Shown: positions 63,793 through 64,000 of the stretch, piece by piece
Layout of the letters: each line of letters starts with the position of its first letter
Position numbering within the stretch: the stretch's first letter is position 1
Source of the DNA: Methanosarcina sp. UBA289
GTDB taxonomy: Archaea > Halobacteriota > Methanosarcinia > Methanosarcinales > Methanosarcinaceae
NCBI GenBank assembly: GCA_002496565.1
Contig: DAKJ01000018.1
Span: forward strand, 455,772-519,771
Direction: 5' to 3'
DNA: 64,000 nucleotides
The notes under the pieces: model-generated
The model's input: the letters and a program-made list of their open reading frames with translations, nothing else
Databases searched by the model: none
What the model was told of the DNA's origin: nothing
Program-made: the position numbers and the translations under genes

Positions 63793-64000
63793 CTTATCCA
63801 TCTCCAGTAGCGTTGCATGTAGTTTTATCTTTTCTGGTAGAAATGCCTATTCAATTCCAGCAAAAGGAAGCCTGCTGGGCAGGATAGAATTGTAATAACT
63901 GGAAAACAGCTGGAGATAAATGTTCTCCCGAAAAAAGAAAAGAAATTGAAGGTTAAGGGCACTTAAGTGCCCGTGAACACCATCAAGCGTTTTATCTGAA

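Noticed and set aside
1..64000. CRISPR arrays, tRNA or rRNA genes, complete insertion sequences
   Set aside because: None could be seen by eye; only the 88-bp MITE-like element and short repeats were supported. A tRNAscan or CRISPR search was not possible here.

Overview
The window is chromosomal DNA of a methanogenic archaeon, almost certainly a Methanosarcina. The evidence is a methanogen gene set (soluble heterodisulfide reductase HdrC/HdrB, F420H2:NADP oxidoreductase, anaerobic cobamide synthesis, an F420-hydrogenase-beta-like partner beside a split glutamate synthase), archaeal information genes (PAN, aMBF1, SecE-Spt5-L11-L1-L10-L12, FtsZ), lineage-typical families (UPF0228, DUF1616, COG1361 surface proteins), AT-rich intergenic DNA with TATA boxes, and strong GGAGG/GGTGAT ribosome binding sites. 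The species cannot be fixed from this sequence.

Layout. 1-5.1 kb: a leftward MacB/LolD-type ABC export operon with COG1361 surface proteins; the unit is partly duplicated (copies 3,686 bp apart) and its first ATPase gene is dead. 5.1-8.7 kb: long AT-rich DNA without long genes, but holding the most striking object here, an array of four tiny ORFs with good ribosome binding sites (29, 25, 25 and 26 codons). Three are tandem copies with an exact 198-bp period, Cys residues at heptad spacing and a conserved RNA hairpin before each. 8.7-10.5 kb: a DrrAB-like ABC exporter. 11.4-19.2 kb: nitrogen assimilation, with glnA behind a perfect GGTA-N6-TACC (NrpR-type) operator and a four-gene split archaeal glutamate synthase operon whose distant promoter carries a near-match at the same TATA spacing.

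19.7-30.2 kb: an accessory region built from two diverged copies of one cassette. Each has a leftward secreted protein, a structured intergenic region, a rightward secreted protein, a membrane-anchored double winged-helix regulator and a leftward M24 peptidase relic. Promoters, signal peptides and regulator are shared while the secreted cargo differs (a short PPC-like protein versus an M28 aminopeptidase; an unknown protein versus a C39-like peptidase). Several members are broken by frameshift, in-frame TGA or in-frame TAG, and one copy carries an 88-bp MITE-like insertion.

30.5-40.4 kb: DUF2284, npdG, hdrCB, DUF1284/DUF1847, UPF0251 with an Mrp/NBP35 ATPase, a thioredoxin lipoprotein with CcdA, a methyltransferase-like membrane protein and a secreted protein. 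40.6-45.1 kb: a leftward operon for the middle of the anaerobic cobamide pathway (cbiT-L-F-G-H-C), with cbiG split and its first half apparently lacking any ATG/GTG/TTG start. 45.9-48.3 kb: a probable Re-citrate synthase convergent with an NADP-type isocitrate dehydrogenase, which would supply 2-oxoglutarate to the GS/GOGAT genes. 48.6-57.9 kb: a TatD-like hydrolase, aMBF1 divergent from PAN, UPF0215, ftsZ and the secE-spt5-rpl operon with a candidate L1 control hairpin and a strong terminator. 58-64 kb: a membrane protein, a radical SAM protein, a YHS protein, SAM hydroxide adenosyltransferase, a DUF1616 lipoprotein and Ogt.
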